Assembly (NCBI GenBank): GCA_022450395.1
Contig: JAKUQE010000019.1
Location: forward strand, 1 to 52,912
DNA length: 52,912 nt
Reading direction: 5' to 3'
Source of the DNA: Dehalococcoidia bacterium
Lineage (GTDB): Bacteria > Chloroflexota > Dehalococcoidia > Lucifugimonadales > UBA3495
The translations under genes were made by a program, and so were the position numbers. Under the pieces are notes generated by a model. That model searched no databases. It had not been told where the DNA came from and worked only from the letters and a program-made list of their open reading frames with translations. Positions 8,770-17,578 of this stretch are shown in pieces. Every line of letters starts with the position of its first letter. Positions within the stretch are counted from its first letter, which is position 1.

Positions 8770-9431
8770 GCCATCACCCCAAACTGCTTGAAGACACGTC
8801 CCGCCAGTATCCCCCCGGATATGATCACTTTCATGGCGTCGTCCACCGACATCTCGGTTTGAGTCACGTCCTTCGCCGCCACCATGACCAGAAAGCCTGA
8901 TGATGGGATCGGCGTGGTGGGTATGTAGACCGCCAGCACTTCCTTGCCGTCGGTGTCGACCATCCTTGAAGTCACCAGACCGATGGACTGAATCCCTGGG
9001 CGGGGCCAATCTATGAGAACCACGCCGCTGTAGCGGGATTCGTTGTTGTTGGAAAGTAGTTCTACCGCAGACCGGGTGGTGCCGTAGATGTTCTTGACCA
9101 GGGGAATCACCTCCAGCACTCGGTGTCCAAATGCTATGAGGCGACGGCCCACCACGTGGGCCGCAATGATGCCCACTAAGTAGACAGATACAATCAAGAC
9201 CGCGAGGCCAATGCCGGGTATTTCCGGGCCGGGAAGCAATCCAAGGGGTTCTTTGAGGATACCGTCCAGGAGATCGAACAGGAATTTGAGGATTAGAATG
9301 GTGATGCCGATGGGCAACATCACCAATATGCCTGCGCCCAAGGTTCGCTGGATGTGGATTATAACCTTGCGAAATGGGTTAGAGCGGTCAGAACGTGGAG
9401 GTATGTACGGCGGCAGGGGTGGCTCGGCCAA
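8742..9431 (-). CDS. DUF502 family membrane protein
   Basis: A 229-residue protein matching the DUF502 pattern: a Pro-rich N-terminus, two membrane segments (about residues 30-55, GILVMLPIGITILILKFLF, and 70-95), then the conserved VEVIPLVKNIYGTTRS-like block near residue 120 and a soluble beta-rich domain with YIPTTPIPSSGF. DUF502 proteins are widespread in bacteria and plants (COV-like) and have no defined biochemical function. The TTG start has GGAGGAG upstream. It lies 18 bp behind the glycosyltransferase gene and so ends the thrC-folE-BioF2-GT transcript. Confidence 0.85.
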   Translation of the reverse strand: MAEPPLPPYIPPRSDRSNPFRKVIIHIQRTLGAGILVMLPIGITILILKFLFDLLDGILKEPLGLLPGPEIPGIGLAVLIVSVYLVGIIAAHVVGRRLIAFGHRVLEVIPLVKNIYGTTRSAVELLSNNNESRYSGVVLIDWPRPGIQSIGLVTSRMVDTDGKEVLAVYIPTTPIPSSGFLVMVAAKDVTQTEMSVDDAMKVIISGGILAGRVFKQFGVMAQERSSSNQ

Positions 9432-9449
9432 ATGCTCCTCCGGTTGGTT

Positions 9450-10661
9450 CTAGCGGCTCTCGGTGATCAGTGAGTCGTAGACACCGGCGATTTGCCCTGC
9501 AACGTTGTCCCAGCTCAATCCCTCGGCCCTGCGGCGGGCCGCTAGGCCCATGCTATGTTGCAGGTTCCTGCTCGATATTATCATCTCCAGGGAACTGGCG
9601 AAAGCTTCCGGGCAGCGCCAAGCCTTTAGGTAACCGGTTCGCCCGTGTTGAATGATTGTGGAGAGGCCTCCCGCACGGGTGGCGACAACCGGGGTACCGC
9701 ATGCCATGGATTCCAGGGCGGCCAGTCCGAAACTTTCGTAGAAGGATGGCACCACGCAAACGTCGGCGGCGTTGTAGTAGAGGGGCAGGTCCTGCTGATC
9801 TACTCGGCCTATAAAATCGAACACCTTGTCAACGTTTAGACTTTTGGCCAATTCTCGTAACCGGTCTATCTCTTGGTCCCGCCCGACGCCACCTCCCACT
9901 ACCAACACCCTTATCTGCTCGAAGGTTTGGAGTTGGGCGGCAGTGTGCAGCAACAGTTCAAGTCCCTTCAAGGGCTCGATGCGGCCAACGTACAGAAGCA
10001 CTTTCTCGCCGTTGAGCCCCAACTTTTCCCTCACTTCTTGTTGGTCCAAGGGGCGGAACAGGGACAGATCCACGCCGCACGGTATCAACCCGATTCTGGT
10101 TGCGTCGGCCTGGTATAGCCGAACCATGGCGTCCCTTTCATGGGGGCTAAACGCGACGATGTGATCCGCCGACGCCATCAGCTCCTTCTCCACTTGCTGC
10201 CGGGTCGCCGGCTCCGATTCTCCCGCCCGGGACTGCATCTTAATTAGTGATAGTGTGTGGAAAGTGAGGATGTGTGGGGCCCGCCATTCAGTGGCCATCT
10301 GTTGCCCTACCCAACCCGAAAGCCAGTAGTGGGAGTGGACTGCCTGATAAGTTAGCCCGGTCTCTATCTGGAATTCCAGTAGGGCTTGGCTGAATTCGGG
10401 CAGGTGGGGAAATAGCCCGTCCAACGCCGTTTCGGCGGGGCCTCCTGGCAGGTGGATCACCCGCACTCCCGGAGCGATCTCAGTAATCTTGGATTCGGAC
10501 TCTGTATGGTCCCGGGTGAAAATGTCTACGTGCACACCGGCGTTGCCCAAAGCGAGAGCGAGCTGTCTGGCATACACGTTCATACCCCCCGATTTTCCCT
10601 CTCCCGGAGAAGCGAGAGGGCAGGCGTGGAAGGATATGAAAGCTACTCTATTTACGTTCAA
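9450..10661 (-). CDS. GT4-family glycosyltransferase, MshA-like
   Basis: A 403-residue two-Rossmann GT-B enzyme. The N-terminus (FHACPLASPGEGKSGGMNVY, HSHYWLSGWVG near residue 110) is strikingly like MshA, which joins GlcNAc to inositol phosphate, and like sucrose-phosphate synthases. The C-terminal half has YVGRIEPLKG and the donor-binding PSFYESFGLAALESMACGTP (E-x7-E motif). The start is TTG and overlaps the stop of the upstream gene by four bases (TTGA), indicating translational coupling. Acceptor and product are unknown; nothing else here supports a complete mycothiol pathway. Confidence 0.85.
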   Translation of the reverse strand: MNVNRVAFISFHACPLASPGEGKSGGMNVYARQLALALGNAGVHVDIFTRDHTESESKITEIAPGVRVIHLPGGPAETALDGLFPHLPEFSQALLEFQIETGLTYQAVHSHYWLSGWVGQQMATEWRAPHILTFHTLSLIKMQSRAGESEPATRQQVEKELMASADHIVAFSPHERDAMVRLYQADATRIGLIPCGVDLSLFRPLDQQEVREKLGLNGEKVLLYVGRIEPLKGLELLLHTAAQLQTFEQIRVLVVGGGVGRDQEIDRLRELAKSLNVDKVFDFIGRVDQQDLPLYYNAADVCVVPSFYESFGLAALESMACGTPVVATRAGGLSTIIQHGRTGYLKAWRCPEAFASSLEMIISSRNLQHSMGLAARRRAEGLSWDNVAGQIAGVYDSLITESR

Positions 10662-11650
10662 TTTCGCCTTACCACCATCTGGTATAGGTCATGCTGCTTG
10701 CCGCCCAAGTGTTGCTTGTAGGTTTCAGAGCCCCGTAGAAAATCAAAATATTCGATTCCCTGCTCAATGGCTTCTCGGAGGCACAGAGCGTTGAGCAATA
10801 GCCCAACGCTGTAGTAACCATAATCAAGGTCGTAGCCGCTATTGTACAGCAACCTGGAAGAGGCGTAGTCGAAACAGAGGCTTGTGGCGACCGGCTTACC
10901 CTCCATTTCAAGGAAATACAACCGGAGCAGGCCTATTTGGGCCATTCTCCGGGCCATATTATGGAAAAACCGTTCGTGTTCCTCGGTCATGTACTCGTCT
11001 TTCGCTTCGCTGCTTTGCTTCATCAGCCTAAGGAAATCTTCTAAGCGGGACATCACCTGCTCTTCGCCGGTTACCGCATACCATTTCCAATCAGGAACAG
11101 TCTCCAATCGCCGGAATTTGCGGCGTAATTCGTGGCGGTCCTTTTTTGACAGGATAGCCAGGTATTCATCCCATGATGACGGCAACTCAATGCCCGATGC
11201 CGTGTCTTCTTTTTCTATCTCCACCGAATAGCCGTGCTGGCGGGCCAGATCCGGGAGGTGAGTCAACGTGGGGGAATTTTCCACTAGGGAATCCAGGCGC
11301 ATGACGTCCCATTGCCGGTTTTCCAAGCTGGTCAGCAACGCTTGGTAGAAATCCGTTTCGTGGCCCGGACGCACCATGAAATCGTTGTAATCGACCGTTT
11401 CTTGGTTTCCGACGAAGGAGAGGGTGTCGCCCGATATAGTCAGTGAGGCTACACCGTCGACACTGTTAGCATCTGGATCGTCATTGGATGGAATGTAAAA
11501 TCCGGCCATGTCCTTGCCGTCGCCGAAGGTGTCCCACCACACCTCCTGCCACTGGGGTGTGAGGAATACAGTGTTTACCGGGCTGGACGTCAGCACGCCT
11601 TCCCACTCGGCTTCTATCTCACGAAAGGATGTGAGGGGCTTGGGCGCCAT
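10658..11650 (-). CDS. BioF2-like/FemAB-type acyltransferase
   Basis: A 330-residue protein of the BioF2-like/CelD acyltransferase type (double GNAT fold related to FemX/FemAB). The diagnostic core is in the second half: KKDRHELRRKFRRLE near residue 170, the long helix with FHNMARRMAQ, then FLEMEGKPVATSLCF, the YNSGYD block and a terminal FDFLRGSETYKQHLG. Members transfer acyl or aminoacyl groups to envelope polymers or small molecules. The ATG at 11650 shares one base with the folE stop (TGATG), so translation is coupled. It sits between folE and a glycosyltransferase; a shared pathway is possible but not shown. Confidence 0.8.
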   Translation of the reverse strand: MAPKPLTSFREIEAEWEGVLTSSPVNTVFLTPQWQEVWWDTFGDGKDMAGFYIPSNDDPDANSVDGVASLTISGDTLSFVGNQETVDYNDFMVRPGHETDFYQALLTSLENRQWDVMRLDSLVENSPTLTHLPDLARQHGYSVEIEKEDTASGIELPSSWDEYLAILSKKDRHELRRKFRRLETVPDWKWYAVTGEEQVMSRLEDFLRLMKQSSEAKDEYMTEEHERFFHNMARRMAQIGLLRLYFLEMEGKPVATSLCFDYASSRLLYNSGYDLDYGYYSVGLLLNALCLREAIEQGIEYFDFLRGSETYKQHLGGKQHDLYQMVVRRN

Positions 11651-12213
11651 CAATCTACCTCCCGGTGTAACAGGGCCAATAGCCCCTCTTCGCCAAGGCC
11701 TTTGTTTTCGAAGCGGCCCCTGATGGCGGTGGTAACGACCCGGTTACCCGGTTTCTGAATTCCCCGCATGGACATGCACATGTGTTCCGCCTGCAACTCC
11801 ACGACAACGCCATGAGGGTCCAAGGCGGAAAATATGGCGTCGGCTACCTGGCCGGTGAGGCGTTCTTGTACTTGCAACCGGCGAGAGGCTACTTCCAACA
11901 CGCGAGCCAGTTTGCTTATCCCGGAGATCTTGCCATTGGGGATGTACGCAACCCGGGCGGTGCCGAAGAACGGCAGAAGGTGATGCTCGCACAGGGAATA
12001 AAAGGTGATGTTGCTCAAAACCACCGGGTCTTGGTGGTCTGCTTCAAACACGGCATCGATGGCCGACGCTGGGTCCAGTCCGGTGCCGGATAGGAGCCAT
12101 TCGTACATTTGGGCTACCCGGTGCGGTGTCTTCTGTAGCCCTTCGCGTTTGGTGTCCTCGCCAACTCCGTCTAGGAGGGTGGTTATTGCCTGCTGAATGA
12201 GTTGTGGCTGAAT
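11650..12213 (-). CDS. folE: GTP cyclohydrolase I, probable AUU start
   Basis: GTP cyclohydrolase I opens the GTP ring to 7,8-dihydroneopterin triphosphate, the first step of folate and pterin synthesis. Zinc ligands are visible in CEHHLLPFFG and in MCMSMRGIQKPG, with the substrate loop KISGISKLAR between. The first ATG, at 12108, would remove about 35 conserved residues (GEDTKREGLQKTPHRVAQM lies upstream in frame without a stop). No ATG, GTG or TTG exists in that extension, but an ATT codon at 12213-12211 has AAGGGG seven bases upstream and gives 187 residues, the normal family length. I therefore place the start there. Lies 17 bp after thrC and overlaps the next gene. Confidence 0.85.
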   Translation of the reverse strand: MQPQLIQQAITTLLDGVGEDTKREGLQKTPHRVAQMYEWLLSGTGLDPASAIDAVFEADHQDPVVLSNITFYSLCEHHLLPFFGTARVAYIPNGKISGISKLARVLEVASRRLQVQERLTGQVADAIFSALDPHGVVVELQAEHMCMSMRGIQKPGNRVVTTAIRGRFENKGLGEEGLLALLHREVD

Positions 12214-12230
12214 GTCCTGTCCCCTTGATG

Positions 12231-13292
12231 TTACGATGCCGTGGCCAGAGAGGCGGCTTCCACGGCCTCGAGTGTCGGCTCTATCTCGGTAGTTTGGCTG
12301 ACAACGCTCCTAACCGCCAGGTCCGGATCTTTCAGGCCGTTGCCCGTAAAGATACATACTACTCGCTGTCCCTCCAGGTTCAACCCCTGGCGGCACATCT
12401 TCACCAATCCGGCGAAGCTCGCCGCGGAGGCCGGCTCGCAGAAGATGCCCTCCTTGGATGCAATCATCCGATAGGCATCTAGAATCTCGTCGTCACTCAC
12501 CATGTCGATGGTTCCCCCGGAACTGTCCCGGGCGTCCACGGCGCCCTGCCAACTGGCTGGATTGCCGATGCGTATCGCTGACGCAATGGTCTGAGGGTTG
12601 GCGACCGGCGCCCCCCGGACGATGGGCGCCGCCCCTTCCGCTTGGAACCCCATCATTTTCGGCAACCGAAGGCTACGTCCCGCCCTTTGATACTCTAGGA
12701 ATCCCCGCCAATAGGCGGTGATGTTGCCGGCGTTGCCAACGGGGATGAATAGGTAGTCTGGGGCGTCTCCCAGGGATTCGATTATCTCGAAAGCGCCGGT
12801 CTTTTGCCCCTCCAACCGATGGGGATTCACCGAGTTGACCAGCGTCACCGAATGTTTGCAGGTGTAGGCTCGGGCAAGGGCCAGCGCCGAGTCGAAATTG
12901 CCGTTAATCATCAGTATCCTAGCCCCGTAGGCCATGGCCTGGGCTAATTTGCCCATGGCCACCTCGCCTTTGGGAATCAACACCAAGACGGGCAGATCGC
13001 AATAAGCGCCGTAGGCGGCGGCCGAGGCGCTGGTGTTGCCGGTTGACGCGCACATCACCGCCCTGCTGCCATCCTCCAGGGCCTTGGCAATGGCAACCAC
13101 CATGCCCCGGTCTTTGAAAGAGCCGGTGGGATTGCAGCCTTCCAGTTTGAAGTAGAGTTCGTCGCAGCCTAACTCTTTACCCAGCCGGTTGGACTTTACC
13201 AGCGGCGTATTGCCTTCCCCCATGGTTATGAGAGGAGTGGCATCCGTCACCGGCAGAAATTCCCTATACGTTTCTAAGATTCCGGCGCCCAT
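12231..13292 (-). CDS. thrC: Threonine synthase
   Basis: A 353-residue PLP enzyme converting O-phospho-L-homoserine to threonine. The N-terminus has GEGNTPLV, the PLP lysine lies in TGSFKDRGM near residue 61, [11 protein letters not shown] binds substrate and phosphate, and IPVGNAGN contributes to the cofactor phosphate site. Length suits the short bacterial type. ATG start at the end of the open frame. It follows hom at 134 bp, so the two threonine enzymes probably form one operon, and it leads into folE. The gap upstream holds a 14-bp perfect palindrome. Confidence 0.93.
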   Translation of the reverse strand: MGAGILETYREFLPVTDATPLITMGEGNTPLVKSNRLGKELGCDELYFKLEGCNPTGSFKDRGMVVAIAKALEDGSRAVMCASTGNTSASAAAYGAYCDLPVLVLIPKGEVAMGKLAQAMAYGARILMINGNFDSALALARAYTCKHSVTLVNSVNPHRLEGQKTGAFEIIESLGDAPDYLFIPVGNAGNITAYWRGFLEYQRAGRSLRLPKMMGFQAEGAAPIVRGAPVANPQTIASAIRIGNPASWQGAVDARDSSGGTIDMVSDDEILDAYRMIASKEGIFCEPASAASFAGLVKMCRQGLNLEGQRVVCIFTGNGLKDPDLAVRSVVSQTTEIEPTLEAVEAASLATAS

Positions 13293-13365
13293 CTAATCCG
13301 TTCCACTGCTTATCACAAACGTTCCGGTCTCAGATTTGGCTTGAGTATTACCAGCGCTCTTTGGA

Positions 13366-13379
13366 AACCCGCGCGGGTT
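13366..13379. promoter_or_regulatory. Perfect 14-bp palindrome in the hom-thrC gap
   Basis: AACCCGCGCGGGTT is perfectly self-complementary and lies 47 bp after the hom coding end region and about 75 bp upstream of thrC on the minus strand. It could be an operator or part of an attenuating or terminating hairpin. No U-tract follows on the coding strand, so a strong intrinsic terminator is unlikely. Confidence 0.35.
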
Positions 13380-13426
13380 AATTTCTTTGATTTGGAGTAT
13401 CGGGTTGAATATTAGAATTGCGGAGC

Positions 13427-14752
13427 CTATTCCTCGATCCTGAGCAGATTATTTACTTCTTTTACGACGTTCAATTCTACTACTTTCCGCAGCGATTCTT
13501 GGACTGAGGCTTCCAGTGCCGGATGGGTGATGATAACTAGTTCCGCCGACTGATTGTCCGGATCGGCGTCCTTCTGGATCACCGAGGCTATGCTGATGTT
13601 GCCATCACCCAAAATCTTAGCGATCTGGGCCAAGACACCGGGCTGGTCGGACACGTTTAGCCTCAGGTAGTATTTGCTCTGCAGTCCGTCGATGGAGGAT
13701 ACGCCGATAGTCTCTTCGGAAGACCCATTCTCCGGCGGCCAAGACATGGGCGGGGACGAACCATTGGGATGGGACACCAATCTCCGGCCGGCCTCGATGA
13801 GGTCTCCCAACACGGCGCTTGTCGTGGGCTCCCGCCCGGCCCCCATGCCGTGGAACAGCACATTGCCGCAGAGGGACCCCGTAACCTCCACCGCGTTGTA
13901 AACGCCATCTACCTTGGCCAGCATGTGCCCCAGAGGAATCAGGGCCGGATGCACTCTGGCCTGCACGGCGCCGTTGGACATGGATGCGATGGCCAATGGC
14001 TTGATGGCGTATCCTAATTCCTGGGCGTATTGGAAGTCCTTGGCTTCTAACGAAGAGATACCCTGAAGGAAGATGTCCTCCGGGTTGACGCGGCGGTGAA
14101 AAGCCAAAGAAGCCAAAATCGCCAGCTTGTACCCAGCGTCGATGCCCTCGATGTCGTTGGTGGGGTCGGCCTCGGCGTAGCCAAGTTCCTGGGCTTCTTG
14201 CAGCGCTTGGGTGAAACTTGTGTGGGCCTGGGCCATGCGGGTGAGGATGTAGTTGGTGGTGCCGTTGATGATGCCGTGGACGGACTGGATGTCGTTGGCG
14301 AGGAGTTGATTCATCAAGCAGCCGACGATGGGTATCCCACCGCCGACGCTGGCCTCAAATAATAGGCTAACACCGTTTTGTTTGGCCAGGGACATCAACT
14401 CGGGGCCGGACTTGGCCAACACCTCTTTGTTGGCCGTGACGACATGCTTGCCGGCGGCAAGAGCGTCCTTTAGGAAGCGGGTGGCCGGGTCGGTCCCGCC
14501 GATTACCTCTGCCAAGATATGAATCCCGGGGTCGGCTAGAATCTCTTCCGGGTTGGTGGTTATCAGGCTGGCGGCGATGCCGGGGTCCCTGGGTTTAGCG
14601 GCGTCCCGGACAAGAATCTTCTTGAGTTTGACACGCCGGCCTACTTTTCTGGAAATATCGTCAGATTGCTCCAACAGGGCCGTGGCGACACCGCCTCCGA
14701 CGACGCCGAGGCCCAACAATCCAACGTTGATATCATCGGATTCTTCTACCAT
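13427..14752 (-). CDS. hom: Homoserine dehydrogenase with ACT domain
   Basis: A 441-residue NAD(P)-dependent enzyme reducing aspartate semialdehyde to homoserine. The Rossmann GLLGLGVVGGG lies at the N-terminus, VTANKEVLAKSG near residue 100, the catalytic block GTTNYILTRM with ELGYAEADPTNDIEGIDAGYK near residue 190-215, and a C-terminal ACT domain (LRLNVSDQPGVLAQIA) that usually gives threonine feedback control. The ATG at 14752 is preferred over an upstream GTG because AAAGG precedes it and it starts four bases after the stop of the foldase gene. Confidence 0.94.
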   Translation of the reverse strand: MVEESDDINVGLLGLGVVGGGVATALLEQSDDISRKVGRRVKLKKILVRDAAKPRDPGIAASLITTNPEEILADPGIHILAEVIGGTDPATRFLKDALAAGKHVVTANKEVLAKSGPELMSLAKQNGVSLLFEASVGGGIPIVGCLMNQLLANDIQSVHGIINGTTNYILTRMAQAHTSFTQALQEAQELGYAEADPTNDIEGIDAGYKLAILASLAFHRRVNPEDIFLQGISSLEAKDFQYAQELGYAIKPLAIASMSNGAVQARVHPALIPLGHMLAKVDGVYNAVEVTGSLCGNVLFHGMGAGREPTTSAVLGDLIEAGRRLVSHPNGSSPPMSWPPENGSSEETIGVSSIDGLQSKYYLRLNVSDQPGVLAQIAKILGDGNISIASVIQKDADPDNQSAELVIITHPALEASVQESLRKVVELNVVKEVNNLLRIEE

Positions 14753-14756
14753 CCGG

Positions 14757-15959
14757 CTACCTTTGCCCACCGGGAAACCCCTGACCTCCGGGCGCCCCTT
14801 GGCCGGAGGCTCCCTGCTGTCCGGGAGCTACCCTGGGGGCGCTCAACCGAACTTGATCCGCGACCCACGCGTACCATTTGCTGTTGAAATTCATTCTGAG
14901 CCAACCTTCATTGGCTCCCCTTATTTGCTCGTTGGTTTGCCATTTAGTAACCAGTTCAATGTTCAGCTTGTTTCGCATCTGGTTGGAGAACTCCCGGTCT
15001 GTGGGACCGGTGAGCAGGCGTACGATGTATATGCCGTCCTGGGTGAAGATCGGGCCGCTTATCTCGCCGACCTCCAGAGGCGGTATGTCCCTCTCTTCGT
15101 CACCGAACAATGCGCCATCCAACTCTGGGAAGGCCCCTTCGGGCACCCAACCTACGTAGCCCGTTCGATCGGCAAACCCCGCAGGAATCCCAACCTCTCC
15201 GGCTACCTTGACGAATTCTTCTCCGCCTCCGGTTTTTTCACTGCCCAGTCTGGCCCTGATTGCTCCGACGTCGATTCTCCCTTCGATCTCGGATCTGATC
15301 CATTCGACCTCTACCTGCTCGGTGGTTTCGGGGATGGTTCGACCCAACATCAGCCCCAATTGCTGCAACGCTAACTGCTCTTGGACAATCACACGGAAAT
15401 CCGCGGCTGCCAAGCCGGTGCGGGCCAAAAATATCTGGTAATTGTTCCGGAACTCCTGATCCAATTGCCCAGGGTCGGATTCCTGTCCTTCGGGCACGGA
15501 GGGATAGAACTGGGCTTTTATCACCCCGTCTATGTCTTCGTCGGCCAGTCTGAACCCCAGATTGGGCGCCGCCTGACGCAGGACCTCGGCGTTTAGCAGG
15601 TCGCGCAGGTATTCGAAGGGTACGGTACTGAGGTCGACCTGCCCGCTGAGTCCCTGGAGGACGCGGATGCGCTCCACCAGGTCGCCCATCTTGAACTCTT
15701 GATCGCGGACGCTGCCGGCCCAAACCCTGGGCGGCCGGTAAAACTCTTGATAAAAGCCGAATACAACGATGCCGATAACCAGAACCAGAAGACCGGCGCC
15801 GATTCCCCAGGCCAACCTTTCATGGCGCTTTTCACGGGTTGAGCGCGAGCTTTCGACCCGGGCCGCTTCTTGTCGTGCTCGCCGTCCTCTTGCCCGGCGG
15901 CGGGCATCTGCTGGGGCAGTCTGGTCTTGACCGTCGCCGCGGTTCCAAGGGAAGGCCAT
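14757..15959 (-). CDS. Membrane-anchored parvulin-type foldase (SurA/PrsA-like)
   Basis: A 400-residue protein. Residues 1-47 are polar and Arg-rich, residues about 50-70 form one membrane helix (WGIGAGLLVLVIGIVVFGF), and the rest is extracytoplasmic. It has SurA-N-like helices (LRDLLNAEVLRQAAPNLG, DEDIDGVIKAQF) and a parvulin-like segment (TGYVGWVPEGAFPEL, LEVGEISGPIFTQDGIYIVRLL). The C-terminus is a Gly/Gln-rich tail. Members assist folding of exported proteins; catalytic isomerase residues are not certain here. Four bases separate it from hom. Why a foldase leads a threonine operon is unclear. Confidence 0.82.
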   Translation of the reverse strand: MAFPWNRGDGQDQTAPADARRRARGRRARQEAARVESSRSTREKRHERLAWGIGAGLLVLVIGIVVFGFYQEFYRPPRVWAGSVRDQEFKMGDLVERIRVLQGLSGQVDLSTVPFEYLRDLLNAEVLRQAAPNLGFRLADEDIDGVIKAQFYPSVPEGQESDPGQLDQEFRNNYQIFLARTGLAAADFRVIVQEQLALQQLGLMLGRTIPETTEQVEVEWIRSEIEGRIDVGAIRARLGSEKTGGGEEFVKVAGEVGIPAGFADRTGYVGWVPEGAFPELDGALFGDEERDIPPLEVGEISGPIFTQDGIYIVRLLTGPTDREFSNQMRNKLNIELVTKWQTNEQIRGANEGWLRMNFNSKWYAWVADQVRLSAPRVAPGQQGASGQGAPGGQGFPGGQR

Positions 15960-16064
15960 AAATGTTCCTCACGGATTCGGGTAGCAGAACAGCGGTAGAG
16001 CCGCCACCAGTGGAGACCTACCCCGTTATGATTACTCTGGCTTAAAGAGACGGCTCTGCCTGAT

Positions 16065-16451
16065 CTAACGTCTCATTGCCCCAACGGTGGGGACGTAAGG
16101 CACGAAGGGGACCAATGCGATGTGCCGGGCTCGCTGGATCGCCAGCCGCAGGGCTCGCTGGTGTTTGGCGCAGACCCCGGAACGACGCCGGGGTTCTATC
16201 TTCGCCCGGTCGGAAATAAACCGGCGAATGCGGTCCACGTCCTTGTAGTCGATGGTTTTCACGTGGTCAACGCAAAATGAGCATACCTTTCGCCTAGGAG
16301 CATATCTTCCGCGAGGGCGTCCACCGCCGGGACGCCCTCCAGGACGTCCGCCGGGGCCGCCGGTTCTGGCCGGACCCCGGCTGGGTCCTCCGCCTGGAGG
16401 AGCACCTGCAGGGGCGGCGGCGGGGGCTGGGCGTGGTGCTTCGGTGGTCAT
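16065..16451 (-). CDS. rpsR: 30S ribosomal protein S18 with basic N-terminal extension
   Basis: A 128-residue S18. The conserved core starts near residue 50 ([54 protein letters not shown]) and includes a zinc-type CxxC plus CxxH. The first 48 residues are an unusual Pro/Gly/Arg/Ala tail containing GGRPGG-type repeats; most S18 proteins are 75-90 residues long. Third gene of rpsF-ssb-rpsR. S18 binds S6 on the 30S platform, and S6 here has an acidic tail (see findings). Confidence 0.96.
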   Translation of the reverse strand: MTTEAPRPAPAAAPAGAPPGGGPSRGPARTGGPGGRPGGRPGGGRPRGRYAPRRKVCSFCVDHVKTIDYKDVDRIRRFISDRAKIEPRRRSGVCAKHQRALRLAIQRARHIALVPFVPYVPTVGAMRR

Positions 16452-16497
16452 ATCAGTCCGTTTCCTTTACCAGATTCATGTACCAGATTCTTGTTGC

Positions 16498-16923
16498 CTA
16501 GAACGGCAGGTCGTCAACTTCTTCCATGGGTGGGCCTTCATCGCCCATCCCGCCGGGGCCAGGGCCCGGCGCGTAACCGCTCGCTTCCCCTCCCATGTCA
16601 GGTCCCCGGCTCAAAAATTGCACGTCGGTCAAGTTAATTTCGTTGACAAACCGAGTTTGACCGTCCCGAGTTTCGTACGTCCGGGAATGGAGACGGCCTT
16701 CCACGTAGACTTGTTGGCCTTTGGTCAGATATTGGTTGCACAACTCGGCGTGGCGTCCCCAGGCGCTGACGTTGAACCACTCTGTCTCCTCACGCTGCTC
16801 GCCCGCGGCGGTGGTGTACTTACGGTTGGAGGCTATACTGAAGGAAGTGACGCTCTGGCCGTTGGGGGTGTAGCGCATCTCCGGGTCCCGCCCCAGGTTG
16901 CCTATGACGATGATCTTATTCAA
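16498..16923 (-). CDS. ssb: Single-stranded DNA-binding protein
   Basis: A 141-residue SSB with one OB fold: MNKIIVIGNLGRDPEMRY at the N-terminus, TSFSIASNRKY, WFNVSAWGRHAE, GQQVYVEGRLHSRTYE and the final strand of the fold near residue 105. A short Gly/Pro linker leads to the acidic tip DDLPF, which docks repair and replication partners. TTG start with a G-rich Shine-Dalgarno sequence. Between rpsF and rpsR, the usual bacterial order. Confidence 0.96.
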   Translation of the reverse strand: MNKIIVIGNLGRDPEMRYTPNGQSVTSFSIASNRKYTTAAGEQREETEWFNVSAWGRHAELCNQYLTKGQQVYVEGRLHSRTYETRDGQTRFVNEINLTDVQFLSRGPDMGGEASGYAPGPGPGGMGDEGPPMEEVDDLPF

Positions 16924-16940
16924 CTCAGCCCCCCTTACCC

Positions 16941-17504
16941 TTACGTTTTTTCAGGCTCGTCCTCCGGCGCATCGTCCACCGTTTCATCAGCCGGAGTTGG
17001 AGCTTCTTCGACAGTCTCTTCAACTACGTCGGTGGCTTCTTCCGGGGTTTCCTCGGCCACTGCAGGAGCTTCTTCTACCGCTTCTTCAACCGCATCCGTG
17101 GCTGCTTCAGCAGATTCCTCGGCCACCACGGGAGCCTCTTTGGGGACCTGGACCTCTTCAACGGCGGGCGGAGCTGTCACGGCCGGCGTCTCGGAAACGG
17201 GCTTGGGAGGATCTCCGACGACAACCATCGACCGTAACACTTGCTCGTCCTGGCGGAGGAATGTCTCTAATTCCTGATTAAAGGGGGTTTCAGTGCTGAA
17301 ACGGGTCAGGTGATAGGTTCCTTCCAGAAAATGGTGAGAGCCTTTGCGGATGGAGTACGCAAGCCGCCGTGTGCCCCAGGTTTCTTCATGGAAGATTTCG
17401 CCGTCGCGATTGTTAATGAATCCTTTTATCCGTCCCCAAGTGTCCGCAGCTTGGTCTTGGTTCAACATGGGGCTCAAAATGACAACAAGTTCGTAGTGGC
17501 GCAA
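16941..17504 (-). CDS. rpsF: 30S ribosomal protein S6 with acidic C-terminal tail
   Basis: A 187-residue S6. Residues 1-97 form the normal ferredoxin-like S6 core (MRHYELVVILSP, GTRRLAYSIRKGSHHFLEGTY, and the last strand before VVVGDPPKP). Residues about 98-187 are an extra Glu/Ala/Pro/Val tail with two similar units of about 21 residues (EAATDAVEEAVEEAP and EEATDVVEETVEEAP), almost free of positive charge. TTG start with AGGAG six bases upstream. First gene of the operon, preceded by a clear promoter. Confidence 0.95.
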   Translation of the reverse strand: MRHYELVVILSPMLNQDQAADTWGRIKGFINNRDGEIFHEETWGTRRLAYSIRKGSHHFLEGTYHLTRFSTETPFNQELETFLRQDEQVLRSMVVVGDPPKPVSETPAVTAPPAVEEVQVPKEAPVVAEESAEAATDAVEEAVEEAPAVAEETPEEATDVVEETVEEAPTPADETVDDAPEDEPEKT

Positions 17505-17549
17505 TGAACACTCCTAGAGAATTGAGTCGGGAATTAAATAAGTATTAGG

Positions 17550-17578
17550 ATTATAGCATCGGGGACTGGGCTGCTCAA
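17550..17578 (-). promoter_or_regulatory. Sigma70-type promoter of rpsF-ssb-rpsR
   Basis: Read on the minus strand: -35 TTGAGC (17578-17573), 17-base spacer, -10 TATAAT (17555-17550), followed by about 45 bases to the rpsF start. It begins directly after the glyA stop codon, so the ribosomal operon is set apart from glyA. Confidence 0.7.
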
